A DNA stretch of 44,228 bases from Gammaproteobacteria bacterium (GTDB lineage Bacteria; Pseudomonadota; Gammaproteobacteria; Steroidobacterales; Woeseiaceae). A program made the position numbers and the translations under genes. Location: NCBI GenBank assembly GCA_018677555.1, contig JAHHOT010000068.1, forward strand, positions 1 through 44,228, read 5' to 3'. Positions 26,387-33,799 of the stretch are shown here, piece by piece. The notes under the pieces were generated by a model. That model did not search any database, was not told where the DNA came from, and worked only from the letters and a program-made list of their open reading frames with translations. Position 1 is the stretch's first letter. Each line of letters starts with the position of its first letter.

Positions 26387-26841
26387 CTGTCGCAGCGCTC
26401 CGCCGTATACATGATGTTGGCAATTTTCCAGTTGCCGTCCTGTTTGACGAGCTGAAATGAATTCACGCCGCATTGCACAAGCGCGCCGTCGACCCGCGCC
26501 TTGAACGGCGCCCAGAAGGTCGCGATTGTGCCGTGGATCATGATTATCGGGGATTCATAGGCTTCATCCACGGTCGCCGACTCGGCGGAAAGTGCCATGA
26601 TCCGCTCGATCGTCGACGTCGACTCGGTATGCCAGTCATCGCCGTCCGCCCGCCGCTGAATGAACCACTGTCCGTCTTCGTGCATCAGCCTGCGCCAGGC
26701 GTCCGCGTCCCGGTTGCGTAATCCTTCGAACATCTGGTCGATGACGGCAAGAATCTTCGCCTCGTCGTCAATTGCTGCCGTCGCTTTCGGGCAGATACTG
26801 CATGCGCTCAACATGAGCGCGACCATCGTTAATATTCTCAT
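26371..26841 (-). CDS. NTF2/SnoaL-like lipoprotein
   Basis: From ATG 26841 the 156-residue protein has a short signal with lipobox (VALMLSAC), so it is probably lipid-anchored. The remainder has the cone-shaped NTF2/SnoaL pattern: AIDQMFEGL-like helix, RNRDADAWRRLMHEDGQWF, later IATFWAPFKARVDG and a final strand ending with NWKIANIMY. NTF2-like proteins range from isomerases to binding proteins, so no reaction can be given. GGGGGA lies about 13 nt before the ATG. It follows the ABM-like gene on the same strand with a 29-nt gap. Confidence 0.78.
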   Translation of the reverse strand: MRILTMVALMLSACSICPKATAAIDDEAKILAVIDQMFEGLRNRDADAWRRLMHEDGQWFIQRRADGDDWHTESTSTIERIMALSAESATVDEAYESPIIMIHGTIATFWAPFKARVDGALVQCGVNSFQLVKQDGNWKIANIMYTAERCDSQPRE

Positions 26842-26870
26842 TCCTGTCTTGTTTTCCCCCGGCCCGCGAT

Positions 26871-27173
26871 TCACGCCGATGCGGCAATCTCGTAGGCGTC
26901 AACGTACATTTCTATCTCGCCGGAATCCAGCAGGTCTGCCAGTCGCATCCCGACCATGGCCAATTCGGCGCTGTCGGACGAGGCGTCATGGTCTGCAAGC
27001 GACTCCCAGTCCGTGCATTGTACGAGCTCGATGCCGTCGCAGCGCCGGTACAGGCGCGAGCCCCTGAATCCATGTTGTTTGCGAAGTGTAGGAAGAATTT
27101 CTGATTCAATCGCCGCCGCGACTTCCCGGAGCTGGCTTTGCCCACCCGAGAAAATATTGATTGCGGTCATCAT
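26871..27173 (-). CDS. Antibiotic biosynthesis monooxygenase (ABM)-like small protein
   Basis: This roughly 100-residue protein has the dimeric alpha-beta barrel pattern: an opening strand TAINIF, a helix REVAAAIESEILPTLRKQ, then GFRGSRLYRR and VQCTDWESLADHDA. The best fit is the ABM/EthD-like family of small heme- or quinone-handling monooxygenases. The fit is by pattern only. ATG 27173 (or the adjacent ATG 27170) is preceded by GAGGAG at 7 nt. That ribosome site lies within a hairpin, described separately. Confidence 0.6.
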   Translation of the reverse strand: MMTAINIFSGGQSQLREVAAAIESEILPTLRKQHGFRGSRLYRRCDGIELVQCTDWESLADHDASSDSAELAMVGMRLADLLDSGEIEMYVDAYEIAASA

Positions 27174-27178
27174 TGTGC

Positions 27179-27199
27179 AACTCCTCAATTGTCGGAGTT
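27179..27199 (-). promoter_or_regulatory. Hairpin sequestering the ribosome site of the ABM-like gene
   Basis: On the minus strand AACTCC pairs perfectly with GGAGTT across a 9-nt loop. The GGAG of the ribosome site is the 3' arm, 5 nt before the ATG codon's nearest upstream bases. A fold would block translation initiation, as in simple RNA thermometers or attenuators. Confidence 0.4.
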
Positions 27200-27245
27200 T
27201 TCAGAGTTATCCTTGTTATGGTGATGCAACTTTCCCCGCGACGCG

Positions 27246-27686
27246 TCATTCGCCAATGTCCTCGTTCCATAATTCAGGGTGCTGCGCGATGAACTTGCGC
27301 ATCAGACGAATGCACTCATCGTTATCGGCGATCTCGAGCGTAATGCCGCGCGAGCGCAAATAATCTTCAGGTCCCCGGAAGGTACGATTTTCACCGATTA
27401 CGACTGTCGGAATCTTGTAAAGCAGGACCGCTCCGCTGCACATGTCGCAAGGCGATAGCGTCGAATACAGCACCGCGCGCTGGTAATCGCTGGCAGTGAG
27501 ACGACCGGCGTTTTCCAGGCAGTCCATTTCCGCGTGCAGCACGGGGCTGCCGTTTTGCACGCGCTGGTTGTGGCCACGCCCAACGATATCGTCGCCAATC
27601 GTAAGGACAGAGCCGATCGGAATACCGCCGGCGGCAACTCCCTTCTTTGCCTCGTCGATCGCAGCGTTGAGAAATTCCTCGCGCAC
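27246..27686 (-). CDS. Cytosine/nucleoside deaminase, yeast FCY1-like
   Basis: The 146-residue protein is a zinc-dependent CDA-fold deaminase: HAEMD (His51, catalytic Glu53) and LSPCDMCSGA (Cys80, Cys83). Several blocks resemble yeast cytosine deaminase Fcy1 rather than bacterial TadA or CodA, notably GGIPIGSVL, GRGHNQR, the LSPCDMC motif and the C-terminal DIGE. The likely reaction is cytosine to uracil, or deamination of a related base. It begins at GTG 27686 with AAGGTGAG just before, 45 nt after the membrane-protein stop on the same strand. Confidence 0.85.
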   Translation of the reverse strand: MREEFLNAAIDEAKKGVAAGGIPIGSVLTIGDDIVGRGHNQRVQNGSPVLHAEMDCLENAGRLTASDYQRAVLYSTLSPCDMCSGAVLLYKIPTVVIGENRTFRGPEDYLRSRGITLEIADNDECIRLMRKFIAQHPELWNEDIGE

Positions 27687-27702
27687 CTCACCTTACCCTG
27701 TG

Positions 27703-27730
27703 AAAAAAAACACGGCGGGAATGCAACCGC
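27703..27730 (-). terminator. Weak terminator-like element before the deaminase gene
   Basis: On the minus strand GCGG/CCGC (27715-27730) forms a 4-bp stem at the end of the membrane-protein gene; CGTG and then eight T (27710-27703) follow. The T-tract is good and the stem is poor. It may only partly separate the membrane-protein gene from the deaminase gene. Confidence 0.3.
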
Positions 27731-27731
27731 G

Positions 27732-28115
27732 CTAGTCGCTGCGGCCGAATCGAAAATAAAACGTGACCATCAGCCAGATGACGACAATTGCGATAGCCAG
27801 GTACATCCAGGTCGATGAAACCGTGCCGCCGCTCTGTATGGCATCCCACTGGTTGCGCCGCTCGAGTACCGACACGGCGAGAATGCCGAACAGCCCCATC
27901 ACCGGAAGAAAGGTTTGGGTGGCCTTGTAGCAGGAAATCGAGGCCCGGTTTCGCCAAAGGAAAAAACCAATGACATTAGGAATGGCGAAGATTGCCAGCA
28001 CGATCAAACCGGTGTCAATGTCTTCAAATGCCGACAAAATGCCTGCCACGAGCATCCACGCCGTACCACCGATCTGGCTACCGAACCAGCCGCCGGCGTT
28101 CCATTGCAGTGTCAT
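27732..28115 (-). CDS. Small inner-membrane protein, unknown
   Basis: I do not recognise this 127-residue protein. It shows about four hydrophobic segments (near residues 15-30, 36-53, 69-83 and 99-118), a tryptophan-rich N-terminus (NAGGWFGSQIGGTAWML) and a short basic tail. The reading frame ends in TAG at 27732. It lies on the minus strand 34 nt after the DUF1272 gene and 45 nt before the deaminase gene, with an AGGAGGGCG-type site just before its ATG. It is likely real given codon usage and the strong ribosome site. Confidence 0.65.
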   Translation of the reverse strand: MTLQWNAGGWFGSQIGGTAWMLVAGILSAFEDIDTGLIVLAIFAIPNVIGFFLWRNRASISCYKATQTFLPVMGLFGILAVSVLERRNQWDAIQSGGTVSSTWMYLAIAIVVIWLMVTFYFRFGRSD

Positions 28116-28149
28116 TTCGCCCTCCTGTCGTTCGCGGAGCGCTTGTCAG

Positions 28150-28371
28150 TCAGCCAGGCAGCCGTTTTCTGATCTGCGACACGGCAACGCTGGCCGCCCT
28201 GCGGTCCCGCCTCGGTCGACGAACGAGTTCTCCCGAGCAGTTTGGACAGATTGCGCCCATTTCATCAGTGCAGGATTCACAAAACGTACATTCGTACGAA
28301 CAGATAAATGCCGTCGCCGTCCTGGTCAGTTTGCTCTGGCAGCGCTCGCATTTGCTCTTCATCTTCAACAT
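28150..28371 (-). CDS. DUF1272 zinc-ribbon-like protein
   Basis: The 73-residue protein has the cysteine pattern of DUF1272: KCERC, then ICSYECTFCESC, then CPNCSGELVRRP. Spacing suggests two zinc sites. The C-terminus is arginine-rich. Function is unknown in the family. ATG 28371 is preceded by AAAGGA at about 12 nt; another ATG follows at 28362. It sits 38 nt after the moeA stop on the same strand. Confidence 0.82.
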   Translation of the reverse strand: MLKMKSKCERCQSKLTRTATAFICSYECTFCESCTDEMGAICPNCSGELVRRPRRDRRAASVAVSQIRKRLPG

Positions 28372-28409
28372 TGCGGCGTCAGTTCCTTTTGCGTGGCAAG
28401 GCCCGGTGA

Positions 28410-29609
28410 TCACCAGCGATGCAAGGGCAGCACGCTACCCGTGCTGAATTCCGTCGTCTCGCGATGCAGTTCAACATAGCCGTCAGTGCCGCTCAACGCG
28501 GTAAAGTCACCCGACGTATTGGTCATGACCGGGCTCGCTTCGATCCGCGCGGCGTCGGTCACGGCAAGCTTCACTGGCAGGAAATTCGTGAGTTGCGGCT
28601 TGAACGTTACATCCCGGGTAAGGACCGCGTATTCTGCCCGGGCGGGCGCACGGCCGCTGGCCTGGCGCAGTGCCGGCACGACGTATTGCCGGCAGCAAAC
28701 GAGCGTCGATACCGGATTGCCGGGCAATGCGAATACCGCCTCCCGGTTCGCGCCGATGCCGAACCACATTGGCAGCCCCGGGCGTTGGCTTATCTTGTGA
28801 AAAACCACCTTCACGCCCAGTTCCGCCAGTGCGCCGGGCACGAAGTCCGCCTTGCCCATGGATACACCGCCGCTCAGCACCAGCACGTCCGCGCTGGCAA
28901 GATGTTCAGCGAGCCTCGTCTGCAGCACATCGCGATCGTCTGCCAGGTGATCGTGAGCGACGTCGCTGTAGCCATGAGTCTGCAGCATCGCGACAACGGC
29001 GGGCCCGTTGGACAGTCGCACCTGGTGCGCTTCGATTGCCTGACCGGGCGCAATGAGCTCGTCACCGGTCGAAATCACGCGAATCGTCGGTTGTGCCGAG
29101 ACCGACACGGATTCCTTGCCGCAGCTCGCAATGACCGCAACGTCCATTGGCGTGATCCGCGCACCGCGTTGCAATACGCTGGTGCCAGCGCGATGGTCCG
29201 AACCCTGTGCATGGACGAAGCGCCTGCGCTCGGGCTGGTAGCCGTCTTCGACAATCGCTGCGCCTTCCACTACCTCGATCCTTTCCACCGGGATCACGCA
29301 GTCGCAGCCGAGCGGCAACACAGCGCCGGTCATGATTTCGATGCAGTTGTCCGCGTCAGCGAGTTCGAGCCGTGGCTCGCCTGCGTGCTGGCGCGCCTGG
29401 ATCCTGAAACGTCGCACGCCGGCGTCGAAGCTGTCGTAGCTGAACGCGATCCCGTCCATCGTGACCCGGTCAAACGGTGGCTGGTCGCGCTCAGCGTGGA
29501 TGGTTTCTCGCAAGACCCGGCCCGCACAGTCCGCAAGCGCGACGGTTTCGCAACCGACTTCCGGCATTGTGCCGGCGATAAGCTGACTTGCCTCCGACGT
29601 GGATATCAC
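28410..29609 (-). CDS. moeA: Molybdopterin molybdenumtransferase
   Basis: This 399-residue protein is MoeA-like throughout: PPFDRVTMDGIAF near residue 45, EIMTGAVLPLGCDCVIPVE, STGDELIAPG, LSGGVSMGKADF and ALPGNPVST. MoeA inserts molybdenum into adenylated molybdopterin. The start is GTG 29609, with GAGG 9 nt before, giving the usual opening ISTSEA; it leaves 4 nt after the purD stop. An alternative GTG at 29624 overlaps purD. No mog, mob or moa gene is near, so moeA appears to have joined the purine transcript. Confidence 0.92.
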   Translation of the reverse strand: MISTSEASQLIAGTMPEVGCETVALADCAGRVLRETIHAERDQPPFDRVTMDGIAFSYDSFDAGVRRFRIQARQHAGEPRLELADADNCIEIMTGAVLPLGCDCVIPVERIEVVEGAAIVEDGYQPERRRFVHAQGSDHRAGTSVLQRGARITPMDVAVIASCGKESVSVSAQPTIRVISTGDELIAPGQAIEAHQVRLSNGPAVVAMLQTHGYSDVAHDHLADDRDVLQTRLAEHLASADVLVLSGGVSMGKADFVPGALAELGVKVVFHKISQRPGLPMWFGIGANREAVFALPGNPVSTLVCCRQYVVPALRQASGRAPARAEYAVLTRDVTFKPQLTNFLPVKLAVTDAARIEASPVMTNTSGDFTALSGTDGYVELHRETTEFSTGSVLPLHRW

Positions 29610-29613
29610 GGTC

Positions 29614-30897
29614 TCAGGCCTCACGCTCGATGGCGCGGTGGCCGATATCCCTCCGAAAGTACACGTCGGGCCAGTGGATACGGTCGACCTGCATATACGC
29701 CGTAGCGGCGGCATCGGCGACGCTGTCGCCAAGCCCGACGACGCAGAGCACCCGTCCCCCGTTGGTGGTCACGGCGTCGTTGTCGATCGCAGTGCCGGCA
29801 TGAAACACTTTTGCGGCGTCCGTCGCGTCCGCCGACAGCCCGCTAATCGGTTTACCTTTCTCGTAGCCTGCCGGGTACCCGCCGGCGGCCATGACCACGC
29901 CGAGGGCGGCACGCGGGTCCCAGTCGGCGGTGGCGGATTCGAGGTCGCCCGACAGCGTTGCTTTGCAAAGCGCGACAAGGTCGGAATTCAGCCTGGCCAT
30001 GATCGGCTGGGTTTCCGGATCGCCCATGCGGCAATTGAACTCGATGACCCTGGGAGTACCGTCCGTGCCGATCATCAAGCCCGCGTATAGAAAACCACGG
30101 TAGGTGATTCCTTCCTCGCGCAGCCCGCGGAGTGTCGGGTGTATCACTTCGTCGAGGATGCGCCGCTCGATGTCCGGTGTAACGATCGGTGCGGGCGAGT
30201 AAGCCCCCATGCCGCCGGTATTCGGGCCGGTGTCGCCGTCGTCGCGCGCCTTGTGATCCTGTGAGGTTGCCAGCGGCAGAACATTGCTGCCGTCCGTCAT
30301 GACGATGAAGCTCGCTTCCTCACCCTGCAGGAACTCTTCAACGACCACGCGGCTGCCTGCGGCGCCAAAACGGTTACCCGATAACATGTCGCGTACCGCG
30401 GCCTCCGCCTCGGCGAGCGTCTGCGCGACGACCACACCTTTACCGGCCGCCAGGCCATCGGCCTTGATGACAATCGGCGCACCGCGCTTGCGAACGTAGC
30501 CAAGCGCGGCATCCACGTCCGTGAAGTGCCTGAAATCAGCGGTCGGTATCTGGTGTCGCTGCAGGAAATCCTTGGTGAACGCTTTGGAACCCTCGAGTTG
30601 CGCCGCATCGGCCGTTGGGCCGAAACAGGGCAGGCCGAGCTCCTGGAATCGATCGACGATGCCGGCAACGAGCGGCACTTCTGGCCCTATGATCGTGAGG
30701 TCGACGAGTTCTGAACGGGCCAGATCGAGCAGCGCGTCGATGTCCTCCGCGGCAACCGCAACATTCCGCAGCTTCGGCTCCAGCGCGGTGCCGGCGTTAC
30801 CGGGCGCGACGATAACTTCCGACACATCGCTTGACTGGGCGCATTTCCAGGCAATCGCATGCTCACGGCCGCCGCCGCCAACCACGAGTATCTTCAT
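29614..30897 (-). CDS. purD: Phosphoribosylamine-glycine ligase
   Basis: The 427-residue protein is Pur[19 protein letters not shown] at the N-terminus, [13 protein letters not shown], and the ATP-grasp block [13 protein letters not shown] around residues 224-236. It makes GAR from phosphoribosylamine, glycine and ATP in purine synthesis. ATG 30897 has GAGGAG 9 nt upstream, inside the end of the spacer after purH (13 nt gap). The gene lies in the order fis-purH-purD-moeA. Confidence 0.96.
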   Translation of the reverse strand: MKILVVGGGGREHAIAWKCAQSSDVSEVIVAPGNAGTALEPKLRNVAVAAEDIDALLDLARSELVDLTIIGPEVPLVAGIVDRFQELGLPCFGPTADAAQLEGSKAFTKDFLQRHQIPTADFRHFTDVDAALGYVRKRGAPIVIKADGLAAGKGVVVAQTLAEAEAAVRDMLSGNRFGAAGSRVVVEEFLQGEEASFIVMTDGSNVLPLATSQDHKARDDGDTGPNTGGMGAYSPAPIVTPDIERRILDEVIHPTLRGLREEGITYRGFLYAGLMIGTDGTPRVIEFNCRMGDPETQPIMARLNSDLVALCKATLSGDLESATADWDPRAALGVVMAAGGYPAGYEKGKPISGLSADATDAAKVFHAGTAIDNDAVTTNGGRVLCVVGLGDSVADAAATAYMQVDRIHWPDVYFRRDIGHRAIEREA

Positions 30898-30910
30898 TTG
30901 CCAGCGCTCC

Positions 30911-32458
30911 TCAATGCCTGAAATGCCGCATCCCGGTGAATACCATCGCGAGTCCGTGCTCGTTTGCTGCCTCAATCACTTCATCGTCGCGCACGGATCC
31001 ACCGGGTTGAATAATGGCAGAAATACCGTGCTCGGCCGCGCTGTCGATGCCGTCGCGAAACGGAAAGAACGCATCCGATGCCAGCACGGACCCGGCAACG
31101 TCGAGGCCTTCGTCGGCAGCCTTGATCGCGGCGATGCGCGTGCTGTAAACGCGGCTCATCTGACCAGCGCCGACACCCACTGTCATGCCGTCCCTGCAGA
31201 AGACGATCGCATTTGACTTTACATATTTCGCGACCTTCCAGGCAAACAGCAGGTCGCGGGTTTGCTGCGAGTCGGGTGCTATTTGCGTGACTGTTTTCAG
31301 ATCTGCCGCGGCGATCTCCCCCGCATCGCTGTCCTGCACCAGCAGTCCGCCAGAGACCTTTTTGAAATCGAGTCCGCCTGCGGCAGCGTCCGCGTCGCCG
31401 GTTGCCAGTACACGCACATTTTTCTTTGCCTGCAACGCGGCCCGCGCGTCGTCGTCAACGATCGGTGCGACGATGACTTCGACGAACTGCCGGTCGATGA
31501 TCCGCCGGGCAGTGGCGCCATCGAGTTTGCGATTGAAGGCGATGATGCCGCCAAACGCAGACGTCGGGTCGGTCGAAAACGCCCGTTCATAGGCGCGAAG
31601 GATGCTGTCGTCAACTGCCACGCCACATGGATTGGCGTGTTTCACGATGACGCAGGCGGGTTGGTCGAACTGGCGCACGCATTCCAGCGCCGCGTCGCTG
31701 TCCGCGATGTTATTGAAGGACAATTCCTTTCCCTGCAGCTGCTGTGCGCTGGCAAGGCTGCCGGCGACGGCCCGTTGATCGCGGTAAAACGCCGCATTCT
31801 GGTGCGGATTCTCGCCGTAGCGAAGTTGCATGATGCGGCGACCGGAATAGAGAAACCGCTCGCCGGGCGCATCGTCGCCGAGCGACGAGCTGAGATAGTT
31901 CGAGATCGCCGTGTCGTAGTTTGCCGTGTGCGCATAGGCTTTCGCGGCAAGACGGCGCCGGTCGTCGACAGAGATTCCGCCGGACTGCAGCTTTGCGAGG
32001 ATTGTTGCGTAATCGGCCGGGTCGACGACCACAACAACGCTCTCATGGTTCTTCGACGCGGCGCGAATCATTGCCGGTCCGCCGATATCGATGTTCTCTA
32101 TGGCGTCGCCAAAAGTGGCGCCGGGCTGACTGATCGTCTGTTCGAACGGGTACAGGTTTACAACGAGCAGGTCGATCGGTTCGATGCCCATGTCGGCCAT
32201 CACGGCATCGTCCGTACCGCGGCGCCCAAGCAGCCCGCCATGGATCACCGGATGAAGCGTCTTGACACGGCCGCCCATGATTTCCGGGAAGCCGGTCTTG
32301 TCCGCTACTTCAATGGCATCGACGCCGGCGCGGCTAAGCTCCCGGTGGGTACCGCCGGTGGACAGCAGCTCGATTCCCGATTTCGAGAGACCTTCGGCAA
32401 ATGAAACAAGGTCACGCTTATCAGAAACACTGATAAGCGCTCGACGTACGTTTGTCAT
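30911..32458 (-). CDS. purH: Bifunctional AICAR transformylase/IMP cyclohydrolase
   Basis: This 515-residue protein has the N-terminal MGS-like IMP cyclohydrolase domain ([36 protein letters not shown]) and the C-terminal AICAR transformylase domain with KHANPCG at about residues 271-277. It performs the last two steps of IMP synthesis. It begins 8 nt after the fis stop codon, so the nucleoid protein gene and the purine genes are probably co-transcribed. Confidence 0.97.
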   Translation of the reverse strand: MTNVRRALISVSDKRDLVSFAEGLSKSGIELLSTGGTHRELSRAGVDAIEVADKTGFPEIMGGRVKTLHPVIHGGLLGRRGTDDAVMADMGIEPIDLLVVNLYPFEQTISQPGATFGDAIENIDIGGPAMIRAASKNHESVVVVVDPADYATILAKLQSGGISVDDRRRLAAKAYAHTANYDTAISNYLSSSLGDDAPGERFLYSGRRIMQLRYGENPHQNAAFYRDQRAVAGSLASAQQLQGKELSFNNIADSDAALECVRQFDQPACVIVKHANPCGVAVDDSILRAYERAFSTDPTSAFGGIIAFNRKLDGATARRIIDRQFVEVIVAPIVDDDARAALQAKKNVRVLATGDADAAAGGLDFKKVSGGLLVQDSDAGEIAAADLKTVTQIAPDSQQTRDLLFAWKVAKYVKSNAIVFCRDGMTVGVGAGQMSRVYSTRIAAIKAADEGLDVAGSVLASDAFFPFRDGIDSAAEHGISAIIQPGGSVRDDEVIEAANEHGLAMVFTGMRHFRH

Positions 32459-32466
32459 GCGGGCCC

Positions 32467-32745
32467 TTAGGTCAGAAGCGAATAGGTTTTCAGTTTTTTG
32501 CGAAGTGTGCCGCGGTTGATGCCCAGTATACCCGCGGCCTGGCTCTGGTTGCCCTGAGTGTAGTCCATCACCGCTTTGAACAGCGGTCGTTCTACTTCGC
32601 CTAGCACCAGCGTGTACAAATCACCCGGACGGTCGCCGTTCAGGCTGTCAAAATACTGATTCAAGGCGTCCTCTGTGTGTTTCCTTAGTGGTCTTTTGCT
32701 GCCAGGTACATTGAGCGACTTGTTTTTTGTTTTCTTGCTGCCCAC
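32467..32745 (-). CDS. fis: Fis family DNA-binding protein
   Basis: The C-terminal 75 residues are clearly Fis: [18 protein letters not shown], then the helix-turn-helix [22 protein letters not shown]. The N-terminal part is basic ([20 protein letters not shown]) and differs from E. coli. GTG 32745 with AGGA 10 nt upstream gives 92 residues. An upstream GTG 32799 overlaps the dusB stop (GTGA) and would add 18 residues. Fis bends DNA and activates stable RNA promoters. Position after dusB is the standard gammaproteobacterial order. Confidence 0.92.
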   Translation of the reverse strand: MGSKKTKNKSLNVPGSKRPLRKHTEDALNQYFDSLNGDRPGDLYTLVLGEVERPLFKAVMDYTQGNQSQAAGILGINRGTLRKKLKTYSLLT

Positions 32746-32795
32746 GTTACAAAAATCCTGGAAATCGTGCTTACCCAAGCTTCTAAAAATACAGA

Positions 32796-33782
32796 TCACG
32801 CCGCCAGCGATGTCTCCCCAACCGTCCGGTCAAAGAACTGCCGCGTATGGCGAATTTGCTCAGAAGCAGTTTCGACGCGCACCACCCTTGACCGGAATTC
32901 TTCTGCGTTTATCAGTCCGGCGCAGTACCAGGTTAGGTGCTTGCGAGCCACCCTGACGCCAGTTTTATCCCCATAAAACCGGTACAGGTCATCAAGGTGG
33001 CCGAGAATAATATCACGGACTTCGTGTTTATCCAGCGGCGCAATCTTTGTGCCGTGTACCCGGTAATGTTCGAGTTCGCGGAAGATCCACGGCCGGCCGC
33101 GTGCGGCCCGTCCAATCATCAAGCCGTCTGGGGAGCTTAGGCGGAAAACTTCAAGCGACTTCTCGGGAGTGTCGATATCTCCATTGGCAATCACCGGAAT
33201 TTTTACCGAGTTCTTGATGCGCGCGATCGTTTCATATTCCGCATTTCCCCTGAAGCGGCAGGCGCGGGTGCGGCCGTGCACCGCGAGCGACTGAACGCCG
33301 CAGTCCTCCGCGATTCGGGCGATCGTTACGCCATTTCTGTGCCGCGGATCCCAGCCGGTGCGGATTTTCAGCGTCACCGGCACCGCGACGGCCCCGACCA
33401 CTTTCGCAAGGATGCTGGCGACCAGCGCCTCGTCCTGTAGCAGCGCGGAACCGGCAGCTTTGCGGCAAACTTTCCTGGCCGGGCAACCCATGTTGATGTC
33501 GACGATATCTGCGCCTCTTTCGACGCACAGCTTCGCCGCGAGCGCCAGTTGGGCGGCGTCCGCGCCGGCAATCTGGATGACGACCGGGCTCGTATCCATG
33601 TCGATGTCCAGCCGACGGCGTGATTTCGTGCTCCGCCACAGGCTGATATCCGCGGTCGTCATCTCCGAGGTGGCCAGGCCGGCGCCAAAGCGCCGGCATA
33701 ACTTGCGAAACGGTGCGTCGGTGATGCCGGCCATCGGGGCGAGCAGGAAGGGGCTCGCCAGTTTGTAGGGACCAATCTGCAT
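32796..33782 (-). CDS. dusB: tRNA-dihydrouridine synthase B
   Basis: This 328-residue flavoprotein has the TIM-barrel start SPFLLAPMAGITDAPFRKLC, the catalytic cysteine in DINMGCPARKV (Cys100, same number as E. coli DusB), LKIRTGW and the FMN-phosphate block GLMIGRAARGRPWIF. DusB reduces specific uridines in the D-loop of tRNA with NADPH. It starts 17 nt after the DUF3426 gene stop and leads into fis. Confidence 0.96.
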   Translation of the reverse strand: MQIGPYKLASPFLLAPMAGITDAPFRKLCRRFGAGLATSEMTTADISLWRSTKSRRRLDIDMDTSPVVIQIAGADAAQLALAAKLCVERGADIVDINMGCPARKVCRKAAGSALLQDEALVASILAKVVGAVAVPVTLKIRTGWDPRHRNGVTIARIAEDCGVQSLAVHGRTRACRFRGNAEYETIARIKNSVKIPVIANGDIDTPEKSLEVFRLSSPDGLMIGRAARGRPWIFRELEHYRVHGTKIAPLDKHEVRDIILGHLDDLYRFYGDKTGVRVARKHLTWYCAGLINAEEFRSRVVRVETASEQIRHTRQFFDRTVGETSLAA

Positions 33783-33799
33783 TGCCGTACTGTGTCTGA

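Noticed and set aside
28419..29705. A 428-codon open frame opposite moeA
   Set aside because: The minus strand carries all MoeA motifs; the plus-strand frame has no domain character.
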